Shown: in pieces, positions 51,988 to 61,447 of the stretch | Numbering within the stretch: the first letter of the stretch is position 1 | Layout: every line of letters starts with the position of its first letter | Source of the DNA: a candidate division KSB3 bacterium | GTDB taxonomy: Bacteria > Moduliflexota > Moduliflexia > Moduliflexales > Moduliflexaceae | Assembly (NCBI GenBank): GCA_002748425.1 | Contig: PDSJ01000017.1 | Span: 82,353-146,352 of the forward strand | Reading direction: 5' to 3' | Length of the DNA: 64,000 nt | Translations under genes and position numbers: made by a program | The notes under the pieces: model-generated | Database searches by the model: none | What the model saw: only the letters and a program-made list of their open reading frames with translations | What the model was told of the DNA's origin: nothing

Positions 51988-54633
51988 TCAGGCATCCTGT
52001 ATGTGCTGGTGATGATACTGTTGACACTGCCGGCCAAGAAATTCCAATTCCTGGGCCTCGCTTGTTATTTCACCATTAAGCCTGGCGTGTAAGACGTCGT
52101 TCAAAATACGCTGAAACTCCGGGCCGGGCTTTAAGCCCAGTTGAAGTAAGTCTCGGCCTTTGACGGAAATTCGGATGTCTTGCAGCGTTGAGAGATAGAC
52201 GGAAGCCGCTTTTTTGACAGATTCCTTTTGGGTTTTCGCCATCCAAAAAAGGATTGCCTCCAGCGGCAAGGCCCTGAAGACAGCATAGATGTCACTATTC
52301 TTGAGACTGTTGTGCTTTTCGTACAATGGGCGTTCGATCAAATGATATCCGTTTCGGGCGGTCCGGATTGTCTGCATCATGTTAGCTTGAATCTTCAGGT
52401 AATTGCAGAGATCCTGGACATCATGATGACTGAGTTTTTCGATAAAGGCCACAAAATACAGCAGCCATCCTTTCACAGGTTCTTTCCGGTATAAGAGCTG
52501 ATACCAGGCAATTACTGCGTCGATTGCCGGGAAAAGGCGCTGCATCTCGTCAATTGCAGAGAGCCGAGGACTGATTGCGCGAAGCACGCCTAACTTGTCC
52601 AGGCGTTCGATAATGCGCAGGGGCTGCGGCTCACTGAAAATCAGGCGCAGCTCATTCTGTACCCGTGGCCCGCTTAACTGGCTCACAAAGCCCTTTTTGA
52701 CGGCATTTTTCGTCAAGTTGAGCGTCAGGTTGCCGATCTGAAAATGGAAACGCTGCTCGAAGCGAACAGCGCGAAAAATACGGGTGGGGTCTTCGACAAA
52801 ACTCAAGCTGTGGAGTACGCGAATCGCCTTCTCTTTCAGATCGCGCTGACCGCCGAAAAAGTCATACACTTTTCCGAATTCACGGGCATTCAGTTTGATC
52901 GCCAGGGCATTTATCGTGAAATCGCGGCGCGAAAGGTCGAGGCGGATCGACCCGAGTTTGACAATCGGCATGGCAGCAGGGTATTCATAGCGTTCGGTTC
53001 TGGCAGTCGCCACATCAATTTTGAACCCATCAGGAAAAATCACGACAGCGGTACAAAACTTTCGATGGATTCTGACTCGTGCTCCGATACGTGTCGCAAG
53101 TGTTTCAGCGAAATGGACGCCGTCGCCTTCCACAACGATATCTATATCCAGATTTTCCTCAGCGCGTAACAGCAAATCCCTCACAAAACCGCCGACGAGG
53201 TACACGGCAGTATCCAGCTTGTCGCCAAGCTGCCCAATATCTTGCAGCAATGTGAGGACATTTTCCCGTATGCGTTCGTTCATCAGACGCCGGACATTGC
53301 GGGTGTGAGGATCGATATGATGATAATAGGATTGCTCTTCAAGCGTGTATTCCTGAAGCACTTTGAGAATATCGTTTTTCGTGATGACCCCGGCTGCCTG
53401 TCCTTCTGGGGTGACAACCGGCAGAATTTTCTGAGGCTGCTGAATCATCAACAGCTCGATTTCGGAAAACGGGGTCTCCGGCGAGACGCTCCGAATATCG
53501 GTCAGCATATACTCGGAGACTGCTTCGTCTTCCAAACCGTGATATATCGCCCGCTGCACGATTTGCCGTGTAATATATCCCAACGGACGTCCCTGGTTCA
53601 CAACCAGCAGCGTATTGACCGTGTAGCCGTCCAGTAAGGCCCTGGTTTGGCGAATACTTTTCTCATAGTCGACGGACAACACCGGCGACGACATAATGCG
53701 GCGAGCAATATGAGACTCCTGAATGTGGGCGTGAAGCAGGTGCAGCAGTTTCTCTTCTACGTCATGAATGGTCATCTGCTTGATCGAGGCGGATGCTGCG
53801 TAGGGATGGCCACCACCACCGAATTCTGCGGCAATATTCCCGACATTCACTACTGCCCCCCGGCTTCTGGCGACCATGTGGACCGTATTATCCATTTGAA
53901 TCAAGGCAAAGACAACCTCAAGATTTTGCATCTCTTTCCATTTGTGGACGAGGAACGCAACGTCGCCGATGTAGCGCCTTGACGTTGCCCTGGCGATCGC
54001 CACAGGCGTCCCTTCAAGGATAATTTCCCGTTCTGAAAGAATGAGATCATTCAGCAGGCGAACTTGAACCGCTGTCATCTCCCGGTTGATATATTCGGTT
54101 ATGACACTCAGATCGGCCTCTTGGGCCACAAGATCGGCGACGGCCCTCAAGTCGGCTTCGGTGGTCGAATTAAAGGTCAGAGAACCGGTGTCTTCATAGA
54201 TACCGAGTGCCATGACAGTCGCTTCCATCGGCGACAGTGGAATCTGCCGTTCCTGTAAAAGACGTGTGAAAATCGTTGTGGTGGCTCCCACGTCCTCGAC
54301 AATCTTGAGCTCTGCCTCAAAATCGCTCTCAGAGCCGGGATGGTGATCGTACAGATGGATTTTCAGGCCGGGTTTGTGAATAATCCCGGCAAATTCGCCG
54401 ATGCGATCGGTGTGTCTTGTATCAACGAGAATCAGGCGGGTGATGCGCTGCAGTTCGATCGATTTGATTGAGACTGCATCGAGGTGAAAATCAGCGTGTT
54501 GGAGAAAATCCCGAACGTTTCTTGCTTGCGAACCGGGAAACACAACTATGGCATCAGGATAGAGCTTTCTGGCTGCCACAATCGATCCCAGGCAATCAAA
54601 ATCTGCATTCAGATGTGTCGTGATAACATCCAT
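51988..54633 (-). CDS. tRNA nucleotidyltransferase fused to DHH and CBS domains
   Basis: 881 residues in three parts. Residues about 1-310: DHH/DHHA1 phosphoesterase (LNADFDCLGS, VDTRHTDRIGE, YDHHPGSESD, GGGHPYAASASI). About 315-435: two CBS domains (IMSSPVLSV, YMLTDIRSVSP). About 470-880: class II nucleotidyltransferase head YLVGGFVRDLLL (near 478), the DIDIVVEGDG metal site, DLSRRDFTINALA and the RNA-binding region. The DHH-CBS-nucleotidyltransferase fusion is known as A-adding enzyme in lineages with split CCA activity; that the protein adds only A is inference. Its last genes' neighbour, 7 bp upstream, is the DUF547 gene. Confidence 0.92.
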   Translation of the reverse strand: MDVITTHLNADFDCLGSIVAARKLYPDAIVVFPGSQARNVRDFLQHADFHLDAVSIKSIELQRITRLILVDTRHTDRIGEFAGIIHKPGLKIHLYDHHPGSESDFEAELKIVEDVGATTTIFTRLLQERQIPLSPMEATVMALGIYEDTGSLTFNSTTEADLRAVADLVAQEADLSVITEYINREMTAVQVRLLNDLILSEREIILEGTPVAIARATSRRYIGDVAFLVHKWKEMQNLEVVFALIQMDNTVHMVARSRGAVVNVGNIAAEFGGGGHPYAASASIKQMTIHDVEEKLLHLLHAHIQESHIARRIMSSPVLSVDYEKSIRQTRALLDGYTVNTLLVVNQGRPLGYITRQIVQRAIYHGLEDEAVSEYMLTDIRSVSPETPFSEIELLMIQQPQKILPVVTPEGQAAGVITKNDILKVLQEYTLEEQSYYHHIDPHTRNVRRLMNERIRENVLTLLQDIGQLGDKLDTAVYLVGGFVRDLLLRAEENLDIDIVVEGDGVHFAETLATRIGARVRIHRKFCTAVVIFPDGFKIDVATARTERYEYPAAMPIVKLGSIRLDLSRRDFTINALAIKLNAREFGKVYDFFGGQRDLKEKAIRVLHSLSFVEDPTRIFRAVRFEQRFHFQIGNLTLNLTKNAVKKGFVSQLSGPRVQNELRLIFSEPQPLRIIERLDKLGVLRAISPRLSAIDEMQRLFPAIDAVIAWYQLLYRKEPVKGWLLYFVAFIEKLSHHDVQDLCNYLKIQANMMQTIRTARNGYHLIERPLYEKHNSLKNSDIYAVFRALPLEAILFWMAKTQKESVKKAASVYLSTLQDIRISVKGRDLLQLGLKPGPEFQRILNDVLHARLNGEITSEAQELEFLGRQCQQYHHQHIQDA

Positions 54634-54640
54634 GGAACAC

Positions 54641-56515
54641 TCATTTCCCGTTCAGACTCCAATCGTAATCCATAAAGCGCAGGCTCAGGCTCTTGTGCTG
54701 CTCCTGAATATAGGTTCCGAATTCGTTTCCCTGCAACGCCTTGCTGATGAAATTGAGCAGGCTGTGGCTGTTGCGTTCAAAGTCTTTGCGATACCAGTAA
54801 AAACTTCGGCTGAGCCAGATTTCGCCCTGCTTCCGAGCGATTCGCATGCCGTTTGTGTGTAAATACCGTCTTACTGCGTCATCAAGCTGCCGATCGAGAT
54901 GTTTGGGCTTGTAAAGGGCCAATGATGGTCCGGATTTTGCCGCACGGCAGAGACAACAGTGCACTCGAATATCGGGCGGGCTTATCCTGAATTTTTGACG
55001 AGGATCCGCATCACTTAACTGACGGGAGCTCGCAGAGGGTCGGTACTGATTATTGCGCAAAATGCCGTGTTCGATATCATCCAGACTGAAGAGATATTCT
55101 CCAAGGCGGTAAGTCGTTTTCGTAAAAAAATCTTTTTCCTCGCGAACGCTTGTTGGAATGTGATATTTGATAATAGCGTCGATCGTCAAAAAGTTATACA
55201 GATTGATCCAGAAGGAGAGTTGCAGATCCCTGCTGCCTAAGGCTGCGGGGTCGAATTGCTGTAAAAACGCTGTTGCTGTCTGAAACTTTTGATATTCGAG
55301 GGAATTTTTGAGCTGTGAATAGCGGATAATGTTCTGCTGCGGATCGACATAGTGTTCCTTGACAGCGCTTATTGTCCGATAAAACTCTTTGAGGATGCTT
55401 TCGGCCCCAATGTCCGAGATTCCAATGCCTTGCAGATTGAGCACTTTTCGGTTTTTGAGGCGTCCTTCTTCACTCTTGAGTTCTCCGATGAAGGAATCGT
55501 CTTTAAACAGTTCGGGAAGCCTGCTCTCAAGCCCTGACTGCTCGACGAGCTGAGGGTATATGATGGACACCGGTTCCAGCGCTCTTGAGAGCTGCGGCAG
55601 CAGCGTCTCCCTGGGGATGATCGTCGACGCCGAGTCAACGATGCCCGCGATGAGTCGGCACAAACCATCGACAAATTCGCCGTAATTCGCGTTGCCAGTG
55701 TAGCTCATACCTTTCCGGCTATATTTGAAATCACCGATGAAAGGATCTAAAAAACCGTAGGAGTCCGCGTAGTGGGAGAGGGTTTTTTTGAGTAATGACT
55801 GGAAGGACGTTTTTTTCAAATTTTGATCGATCGTTTTTTCAAGGGCGATCAGTATTGCTTCAAACATCTTTTGTACGTCTTTCGGCACCTCGTTCTGTTC
55901 AGGAAGCTCTTGCTGAATTGCATTGCCCGCATCGTCAGATTGGTAGACGTTAAAAACAGCTCCAGAGCTTTTACAGAGGCGATCAAGTTCATCAAGAGTA
56001 CGGGGTTCCCCGATCGTCATACTGTTCGACGGCGCGAACAGAATATCGGTCACGTCGCCTGCTGAAAAAAAGAGACTGGCGATCCCGGTATCGTGATCCA
56101 GCAGAATTTCGATGAAGCCCGAGAGCTGTTTTCTGTTGATCAGACTGAGCATTTTATCCAGGCTTGTCAGATCCGTTGAAAGCCGCTTGTACCTCGGGAC
56201 GGCATTCCTTACAGCCAGGATCGCTTCAATCTTGGCTACCGGAAGATCGTGCACATGAATTTCGCCGTCTTTCTCCCGTCCTTTGGACAGAATGCTTTTC
56301 ACTACGCCCAGTCCGCTCCTGTTCTGCATCCCACGCTTCTCAAGCGCATGTACGATGCGGCCGGTATCGAAAAACAGAAAGCCCTCATATTCCCAGAAGC
56401 TGATGCAGCAGTAGCCAGAAAATTGCTTGCTCTGAAGCTTTTCGATGAACTGATCGATCTGTGTGAATGCGGTGCTGAGGTTATTGTAAACAAGCACTCC
56501 CTTTGGAAACAGCAT
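54641..56515 (-). CDS. DUF4388-DUF547 protein
   Basis: 624 residues. Start at 56515 is set by AGGAGGTAAAG; a longer frame goes to 56569. The N-terminus has two DUF4388-like units (KQFSGYCCISF...GFLFFDTGRIVHAL near 20-70 and KQLSGFIEILL...ASLFFSAGDVTDILF near 130-165). The centre is a helical linker. Residues about 410-600 match DUF547: LSFWINLYNFLTIDAIIKY, YLFSLDDIEHGILR, and DIRVHCCLCRAAKSGPSLALYKPKHLDRQL (short form CRAAKSGPSL). The usual CGAKSCPP is changed, so one of the two cysteines is a glycine. Function unknown. Upstream gene of a two-gene operon with the tRNA nucleotidyltransferase. Confidence 0.8.
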   Translation of the reverse strand: MLFPKGVLVYNNLSTAFTQIDQFIEKLQSKQFSGYCCISFWEYEGFLFFDTGRIVHALEKRGMQNRSGLGVVKSILSKGREKDGEIHVHDLPVAKIEAILAVRNAVPRYKRLSTDLTSLDKMLSLINRKQLSGFIEILLDHDTGIASLFFSAGDVTDILFAPSNSMTIGEPRTLDELDRLCKSSGAVFNVYQSDDAGNAIQQELPEQNEVPKDVQKMFEAILIALEKTIDQNLKKTSFQSLLKKTLSHYADSYGFLDPFIGDFKYSRKGMSYTGNANYGEFVDGLCRLIAGIVDSASTIIPRETLLPQLSRALEPVSIIYPQLVEQSGLESRLPELFKDDSFIGELKSEEGRLKNRKVLNLQGIGISDIGAESILKEFYRTISAVKEHYVDPQQNIIRYSQLKNSLEYQKFQTATAFLQQFDPAALGSRDLQLSFWINLYNFLTIDAIIKYHIPTSVREEKDFFTKTTYRLGEYLFSLDDIEHGILRNNQYRPSASSRQLSDADPRQKFRISPPDIRVHCCLCRAAKSGPSLALYKPKHLDRQLDDAVRRYLHTNGMRIARKQGEIWLSRSFYWYRKDFERNSHSLLNFISKALQGNEFGTYIQEQHKSLSLRFMDYDWSLNGK

Positions 56516-56859
56516 AATCTTTACCTCCTGCATTATCTTCTTATAGAAGACTTCCTTGCTTTTGAGCAAGTTCTTTTATCACATTTTCTTCTCTGCCAAG
56601 ACGCTCCTGTCAATGATTTTCTCACTGAATTACAGTCAAGACTTGGCAGTACGGAAGCTCCATGCTGTCAGGGGCTGTTATGAATCCATCCACAACCGAG
56701 GACCGTTTCGGCTGCCGATCAGACCGGCTGATAGGCAGCCCGAGTGAGCAGATCGGATTGGAGGATTATTATGGATCGCACGGCTGCAGGCGTCTCTTTA
56801 ACAGCTCAATGCCGTCGACAACGTATGTTCATATCATCACAGCAGAATCTTGAGAGCCA
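56516..56859. other. 344-bp gap without a gene
   Basis: Contains the leader and ribosome binding site of the DUF4388-DUF547 gene. Two TTGAC(A/T) hexamers lie on the minus strand in 56616-56640, without clear -10 boxes. Short forward frames here are not convincing. Confidence 0.35.
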
Positions 56860-57507
56860 TCACATTTTCTTTGGGCGTGAAGGGACTGAACGGAAATAGA
56901 AGGGGGAGTGAAGAACCTTCTCCTCTCGTCCCTGATGTTTTTCAGACTTTGCTGCTGAGCTATGTTGCTGCTGTTCGGCGTGTACGTTCTCATGGGGCGG
57001 GACACGTTGCAGACCCGGAGGGTTGGAGGACGGTTCGCGTGGCGGTTCAGGAGACTCTGATGATTCTGAAGAATCCTGCAGGGCTTTTTGGTTATGGTCC
57101 AATTCTTTTTGCAGCTCTTGGCCGGTGAGATCGTATAAGTCGTGTGCAAAGGCATCGGTCCTGACGCCACATTCAGGATCGGGAATGCGCATGTTGCAGA
57201 GCTGTCGTTCAAACTCGGCAAGCTCCCGGAGTTGTTCTGTCTTGTCGCAGATGATGCTGTCTGCTGTACTATCCAGTTGCTCGAGCTCGCGGCACAGTGA
57301 ATTCCGCTGTGACTGCTCCATTCGGGAGCCGGCAATCAACCGCCGTTGCTGTAGTTCCTCTTTTCCGCTGTTGAACTGAGAAATCTCACTGACGTCCTTT
57401 GCTTTTCGAGTGGTCTGAACGTCCTCAAGCTGTTGAGCAAACTGGAGAGCGCTGTGCCTGCGATCCATGATTTTTCTCGTTCCTCCACTGGCGTTTTGCT
57501 GTAGCAT
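56860..57507 (-). CDS. Hypothetical coiled-coil protein
   Basis: 215 residues, no recognised family. Residues about 15-95 are charged and heptad-like (ALQFAQQLEDVQTTRKAKDV, LCRELEQLDSTADSI), followed by a helix with ELQKELDHNQKALQD, then a low-complexity Ser/Glu/Pro stretch (SSESSESPEPPREPSSNPPG) and a basic end. No signal peptide or membrane helix. AGGTGAG precedes the ATG at 57507. Reading frames overlap on both strands here, so coding status is uncertain; the frame's length and helical composition favour it. Confidence 0.45.
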   Translation of the reverse strand: MLQQNASGGTRKIMDRRHSALQFAQQLEDVQTTRKAKDVSEISQFNSGKEELQQRRLIAGSRMEQSQRNSLCRELEQLDSTADSIICDKTEQLRELAEFERQLCNMRIPDPECGVRTDAFAHDLYDLTGQELQKELDHNQKALQDSSESSESPEPPREPSSNPPGLQRVPPHENVHAEQQQHSSAAKSEKHQGREEKVLHSPFYFRSVPSRPKKM

Positions 57508-57883
57508 TTTTTCTCACCTGCCAAGTATGGAAGCTACAGTGAAAACGGTCAATATAAAAGCGCAGATGAACTCACTTGCTGTGAAAAACAGGAGAGTCAC
57601 TTCTCTTCACACTGAAAGCCGTTTTGTTTTATGTCGTCCGAAAAAGAAGATCGGTAAAATGAAACTTGACTTTTCATCATACGATTTATAAGATATGACG
57701 TGTTTCGGAAAGAGCTATGCTTCTTTGGAGCGTAGCTCTGCCCTGTTAGGCAGTCGGCGCTCCAGATGCCGGATCAGTCGCATGCATTCTGACAATTCCG
57801 ATGCCCCGAATCGACTGGAGACGAATCGGACTGATGGAGAAGGCTTTTTTGAGTAACAGCTTGGGAGGAGAGAAAAAACGACC
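57508..57883. other. 376-bp gap between divergent genes
   Basis: Holds the promoter of the REC-GAF-kinase gene at 57666-57694. Minus-strand frames at 57715-57952 are short and show no family; I do not call a gene. Confidence 0.4.
57666..57694 (+). promoter_or_regulatory. Promoter of the REC-GAF-histidine kinase gene
   Basis: TTGACT (57666-57671), 17-bp spacer, TAAGAT (57689-57694). The leader to the ATG at 57884 would be about 180 bases. Confidence 0.55.
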
Positions 57884-59974
57884 ATGAAAATTCTGATCGC
57901 CGATGACAGCGCCACAATTATCCAAGTGGTCCGTTTTCTTCTGGAAGCTCATGGTTACGAGGTTATTGCCGCCTCAGACGGCATCGAGGCGATTATCAAA
58001 GCCTGTGAAACTCGTCCGGATCTCATTTTGCTCGATATTGAGATGCCGAAAATGAATGGGTATCAAGTCTGCCGCCTGTTGAAAAGTGACGATTCAACCC
58101 GCGATATCCCCATCATCATTTTAACGTCACGGGGACAGAGAAAGGATCGTTTCTGGGGGCTTTCAACCGGCGCAGATGATTTTATGACGAAAGATTTTGA
58201 AAAGGAGGAAGAGTTACTGCATAAAATCGAGACCTTATGCCGGACAAAACCTCAATCGCGGCAAGAGCCTCTTGTTCAGGCAGGGCGCCCAGTGGGATCG
58301 CCTGGAGGCCGTGCGCCGATTACCGAAGTCTCGCTGTTGGAACGAGTCAATCATATTCTCGACCGCCAACTTTTTCAGGCCACAATCGTCAATGAACTCA
58401 GCTCTATTGCTATTAACATGCACTCCTTCTTCACCACGATTCACACGTTATTTACGCTGCTCTCAAAAGTCTGCGAGTTCCAGACGGCTTCGATTTTCAT
58501 GAAGGAAGAAAAGGTCTATCATCATTTTCTGTACGTGGTCCCACCGCTGAGCAGTTACTTGGATAAAGTCGTCCAGCAACGTATTATTGAATCGTATCAG
58601 AAATATCAGCCCCTCGAAGTTGTCAAAAATATTGATCTGACTATTCTCGAGGATAAGAATCAGAGAAGCGAGAAGCACGAGAGACCGCAGGAGGAAGAGC
58701 AGGCAACGTTTTGCGCCTTCCCGCTCAAAGTACGTAACAGTGTGATCGGTGTGCTTGGCCTGGGGAGTGCGAAAGAAAACGTCTTAAGCTCTGAAACCAT
58801 TGAAACACTGAAAGTGTTTACGAATGAAGCCTCAATCGTTCTGGATAATGCCTTGTTGTTTAAACAACTGGAACAATCAAACCGTGAGCTGGAAGACACG
58901 ATCGAGAAACTTACAAGTACACAATCACAGTTGGTGCAATCAGAAAAAATGGCTTCTCTCGGGCAGCTTGTCGCCGGTGTGGCCCATGAAATTAACACTC
59001 CTGCCGGTGCCATTAATGCGGCAACCTCGAATCTTCTGAATGTCTTAAGCTCGATCGTCGAACATTTTCGTCAGTTTTCCCAGGTTGGCATGCTGCCGGA
59101 GGAGAAAGAGGTGACCTTGTCCGTGATCTCCCGCTTTCTCAACGCAACCAACACGCCCCGTAAAAGCACCGCTCTACTTCGCGAAGAGGCTCGAGCGCTC
59201 GAACAGCATTTGAAACACGAGGGGATCACGAATGTTCGCAGAATCGCGAAGCTGCTTGCCCGGTTCGACCTCGACCAAGAGACTCTTGACAGTGTGATTC
59301 TTCTCTTAAAGCGGTATACAACTGCCAACCTGCTTAATTTTTGGGAAAGCTGTTATAAAATTATCAACGCGTCCCGCGACATCAAAACCAGTATTCGTGT
59401 TATTACAAAAATCGTGAATGCCTTGAAACTCTACTCGCGTTTGGATCAGGCAAGAATTGAGGAGGCTGATATTCATGAAGGCCTTGAAACGACGTTGACA
59501 ATTCTTCAGAATCAGATGAAATACGGCATTGAAGTCGAGCGCCGTTTTGGCGAGCTTCCCAAAATTTCATGTTACTCGAATGAATTGAATCAAGTCTGGA
59601 CGAATATTATTCATAACGCCGTACAGGCGATGGAAGGAGTTGGCAAGCTGACGATCGAAACAGTGTACATACCCCGGGCATGTGGCACTGAGGCATCTGA
59701 AACGTCAACGTCTGCCCCGGATACGACAGAACGGATCATGGTCAGGATTACCGATACGGGGCCGGGAATTCCGCCTGAGATTCAGGCGAAAATTTTCGAT
59801 CCCTATTTTACGACAAAAGATCAGGGACAAGGCTCGGGCTTAGGACTTGGAATCGCCTTGCAGATTATCGAACGGCATCATGGCGTCATTCAGGTGAAGT
59901 CACGAAAGGGGGAAACCGTATTTGAAGTGGTCTTACCCGTTTCCGGAGTGCAAGAGGAATATCTTGAACTATGA
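57884..59974 (+). CDS. REC-GAF-histidine kinase
   Basis: 696-residue soluble signalling protein. N-terminal receiver (about 1-122): acidic pocket ADDS, phospho-acceptor in LLDIEMPKMNG, LTSRG and KDF lysine. A GAF domain (about 215-330), a coiled coil, then the kinase: H-box LVAGVAHEINTP with the histidine near 368, N-box NELNQVWTNIIHNAVQAM (NIIHNAVQ), G1 DTGPGIPP, F-box and G2 GSGLGLGIA. An unusual extra helical insert lies between H-box and N-box (about 390-540). GGGAGGAG lies upstream. Its stop overlaps the following glycosyltransferase start by 4 bp. No cognate regulator is adjacent; the receiver is in the same protein. Confidence 0.93.
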   Translation: MKILIADDSATIIQVVRFLLEAHGYEVIAASDGIEAIIKACETRPDLILLDIEMPKMNGYQVCRLLKSDDSTRDIPIIILTSRGQRKDRFWGLSTGADDFMTKDFEKEEELLHKIETLCRTKPQSRQEPLVQAGRPVGSPGGRAPITEVSLLERVNHILDRQLFQATIVNELSSIAINMHSFFTTIHTLFTLLSKVCEFQTASIFMKEEKVYHHFLYVVPPLSSYLDKVVQQRIIESYQKYQPLEVVKNIDLTILEDKNQRSEKHERPQEEEQATFCAFPLKVRNSVIGVLGLGSAKENVLSSETIETLKVFTNEASIVLDNALLFKQLEQSNRELEDTIEKLTSTQSQLVQSEKMASLGQLVAGVAHEINTPAGAINAATSNLLNVLSSIVEHFRQFSQVGMLPEEKEVTLSVISRFLNATNTPRKSTALLREEARALEQHLKHEGITNVRRIAKLLARFDLDQETLDSVILLLKRYTTANLLNFWESCYKIINASRDIKTSIRVITKIVNALKLYSRLDQARIEEADIHEGLETTLTILQNQMKYGIEVERRFGELPKISCYSNELNQVWTNIIHNAVQAMEGVGKLTIETVYIPRACGTEASETSTSAPDTTERIMVRITDTGPGIPPEIQAKIFDPYFTTKDQGQGSGLGLGIALQIIERHHGVIQVKSRKGETVFEVVLPVSGVQEEYLEL

Positions 59975-61122
59975 ATATCGGTATTGAAGCCTGCACAGCA
60001 GTCGAACCCCAAAGGACCGGTCTGGGGCAGTACAGTTACCACCTTATTCGTGCCTTGTCCCGTGTGAACGGACGGGAACGTCATCACTATCGCTGCTATT
60101 TCCGTCATGCCAACCCGGACCCGTTTTACGTTCTGGGCTGGCAGGATGTTGCGCCGCCTCATTTGAGGCCGTGCATTCTCCCGTTTCCGTTTCTTTGGGC
60201 CCAAGTACGTCTTCCATTCGAATTTCGCCAACACCCGCAAGATCTGTATTTTTTCCCTTCATCGGTGATTCCGCTTCTCAATCAGCCGTCCAACAGTGTT
60301 GTGACGGTTCACGATCTCGCGTTTCTCTTTTTCCAGGATTATTTTTCTCCTCTTCTGCGAAGCTGGCTCAAACTCGCTACGGAACGCAGCGTCAGGAAGG
60401 CGCAAAAAGTCATTGCCGTGTCTGAAGCGACTCGTCAGGATATTCTGGCCTACTATCAAACCGATCCTGAAAAAGTGAAGGTGGTACATCACGGTGTTGC
60501 CAAAGCCTTTCAGCCTCAGACAGCCGCCTCGATCGAGGCGGTTAAGCAGCGTTACGCGATTGACGGCGACTATCTGTTATGTGTGGGCACCTTGCAGCAG
60601 CGGAAGAATATCCCTCGCCTGCTTCACGCATTCTATCTGCTCAAGCAAAAGCACCAACACTCGCAGAAACTTGTGCTGGTAGGACGGAAACTCGCCGATC
60701 TCCCGGAAACTGAAATCTTTTCTACCCTGAAACGCTTATCTCTCGAGCAGGAGGTGATTTGGACAGGCTATATCGATCGCGCCGAAATGCCCGCCATCAT
60801 GAGCGGTGCCGAACTCTTCGTCTTTCCGTCCCTGTATGAAGGCTTCGGGATGCCGGTGCTCGAAGCGATGGCCTGCGGTACACCAGTCGCCTGTTCGAAT
60901 ACCTCCTCTCTTCCCGAAGTGATCGGAGATCACGGGGTCGTCTTCGATCCTTATAGTGTTGATGATATGACTGAGACGCTGCATTATGTGCTGCAAAAAG
61001 AAGATTTGCGGCGCAAACTCAGCGAACTAGGCGTTCTCAGGGCTGCTCGTTTTTCCTGGGACAGCTGTGCGCGCAAAACTCTTGCCGTGCTGGAATCGGT
61101 CGGTCAGGGCGGTATCTCATAA
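59971..61122 (+). CDS. Glycosyltransferase family 4 (GT-B)
   Basis: 383 residues, cytoplasmic or membrane-associated sugar transferase for surface polysaccharide. GT-B fold: N-half begins RTGLGQYSYHLIRAL, VTVHDLAFLF in the middle, C-half with LCVGTLQQRKNI and the donor-binding E-x7-E motif in YEGFGMPVLEAMACGTPV. Donor and acceptor unknown. Start codon overlaps the kinase stop (ATGA), an unusual coupling of signalling and glycan genes. Confidence 0.93.
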   Translation: MNIGIEACTAVEPQRTGLGQYSYHLIRALSRVNGRERHHYRCYFRHANPDPFYVLGWQDVAPPHLRPCILPFPFLWAQVRLPFEFRQHPQDLYFFPSSVIPLLNQPSNSVVTVHDLAFLFFQDYFSPLLRSWLKLATERSVRKAQKVIAVSEATRQDILAYYQTDPEKVKVVHHGVAKAFQPQTAASIEAVKQRYAIDGDYLLCVGTLQQRKNIPRLLHAFYLLKQKHQHSQKLVLVGRKLADLPETEIFSTLKRLSLEQEVIWTGYIDRAEMPAIMSGAELFVFPSLYEGFGMPVLEAMACGTPVACSNTSSLPEVIGDHGVVFDPYSVDDMTETLHYVLQKEDLRRKLSELGVLRAARFSWDSCARKTLAVLESVGQGGIS

Positions 61123-61447
61123 GGTAATACAGTCAGGAGGGCTGGAGCGAAGCCATGTCGAGAACTTCAGGCCTCCGCTATTGTGGGTGGACATGCCATT
61201 AAAAAATATTTTTTGGGAGATTATTCCTCCGACACGATGTGGGGTCTTCAGCGGCCGCATTCACTGTCCGTGTGAACTACAGTTTTGGGATATGATGGAG
61301 CAGGTGCGCCTGGAATACGAGGCGATAACGCCCTGATTGTTCCATTGTTCTATCGCTACCGTCAAGCCATTGCTTAGACACAAACATGGAAACACCTTGC
61401 TTGTCATCGGGAGAAAAAACCCTGACAGGCTGAAGAGACCTCGAATT
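61123..61447. other. 325-bp gap inside the glycosyltransferase cluster
   Basis: No gene I can support. Forward frames such as 61067-61336 are open but show no family; part (61193-61333, and the next phase NALIVPLFYRYRQA) could be decayed coding sequence. Its size and position, in an otherwise tightly packed cluster, fit gene loss. Confidence 0.35.

Noticed and set aside
51750..52037. 95-codon minus-strand frame upstream of the aldolase remnant
   Set aside because: No family signal, overlaps the 3' end of the tRNA nucleotidyltransferase gene, no ribosome binding site.
57023..57379. 118-codon forward frame opposite the coiled-coil ORF
   Set aside because: Serine/cysteine-rich composition typical of an antisense shadow; no start site support.
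61067..61336. 89-codon forward frame between two glycosyltransferases
   Set aside because: Starts inside the upstream glycosyltransferase and shows no family; at most decayed sequence.
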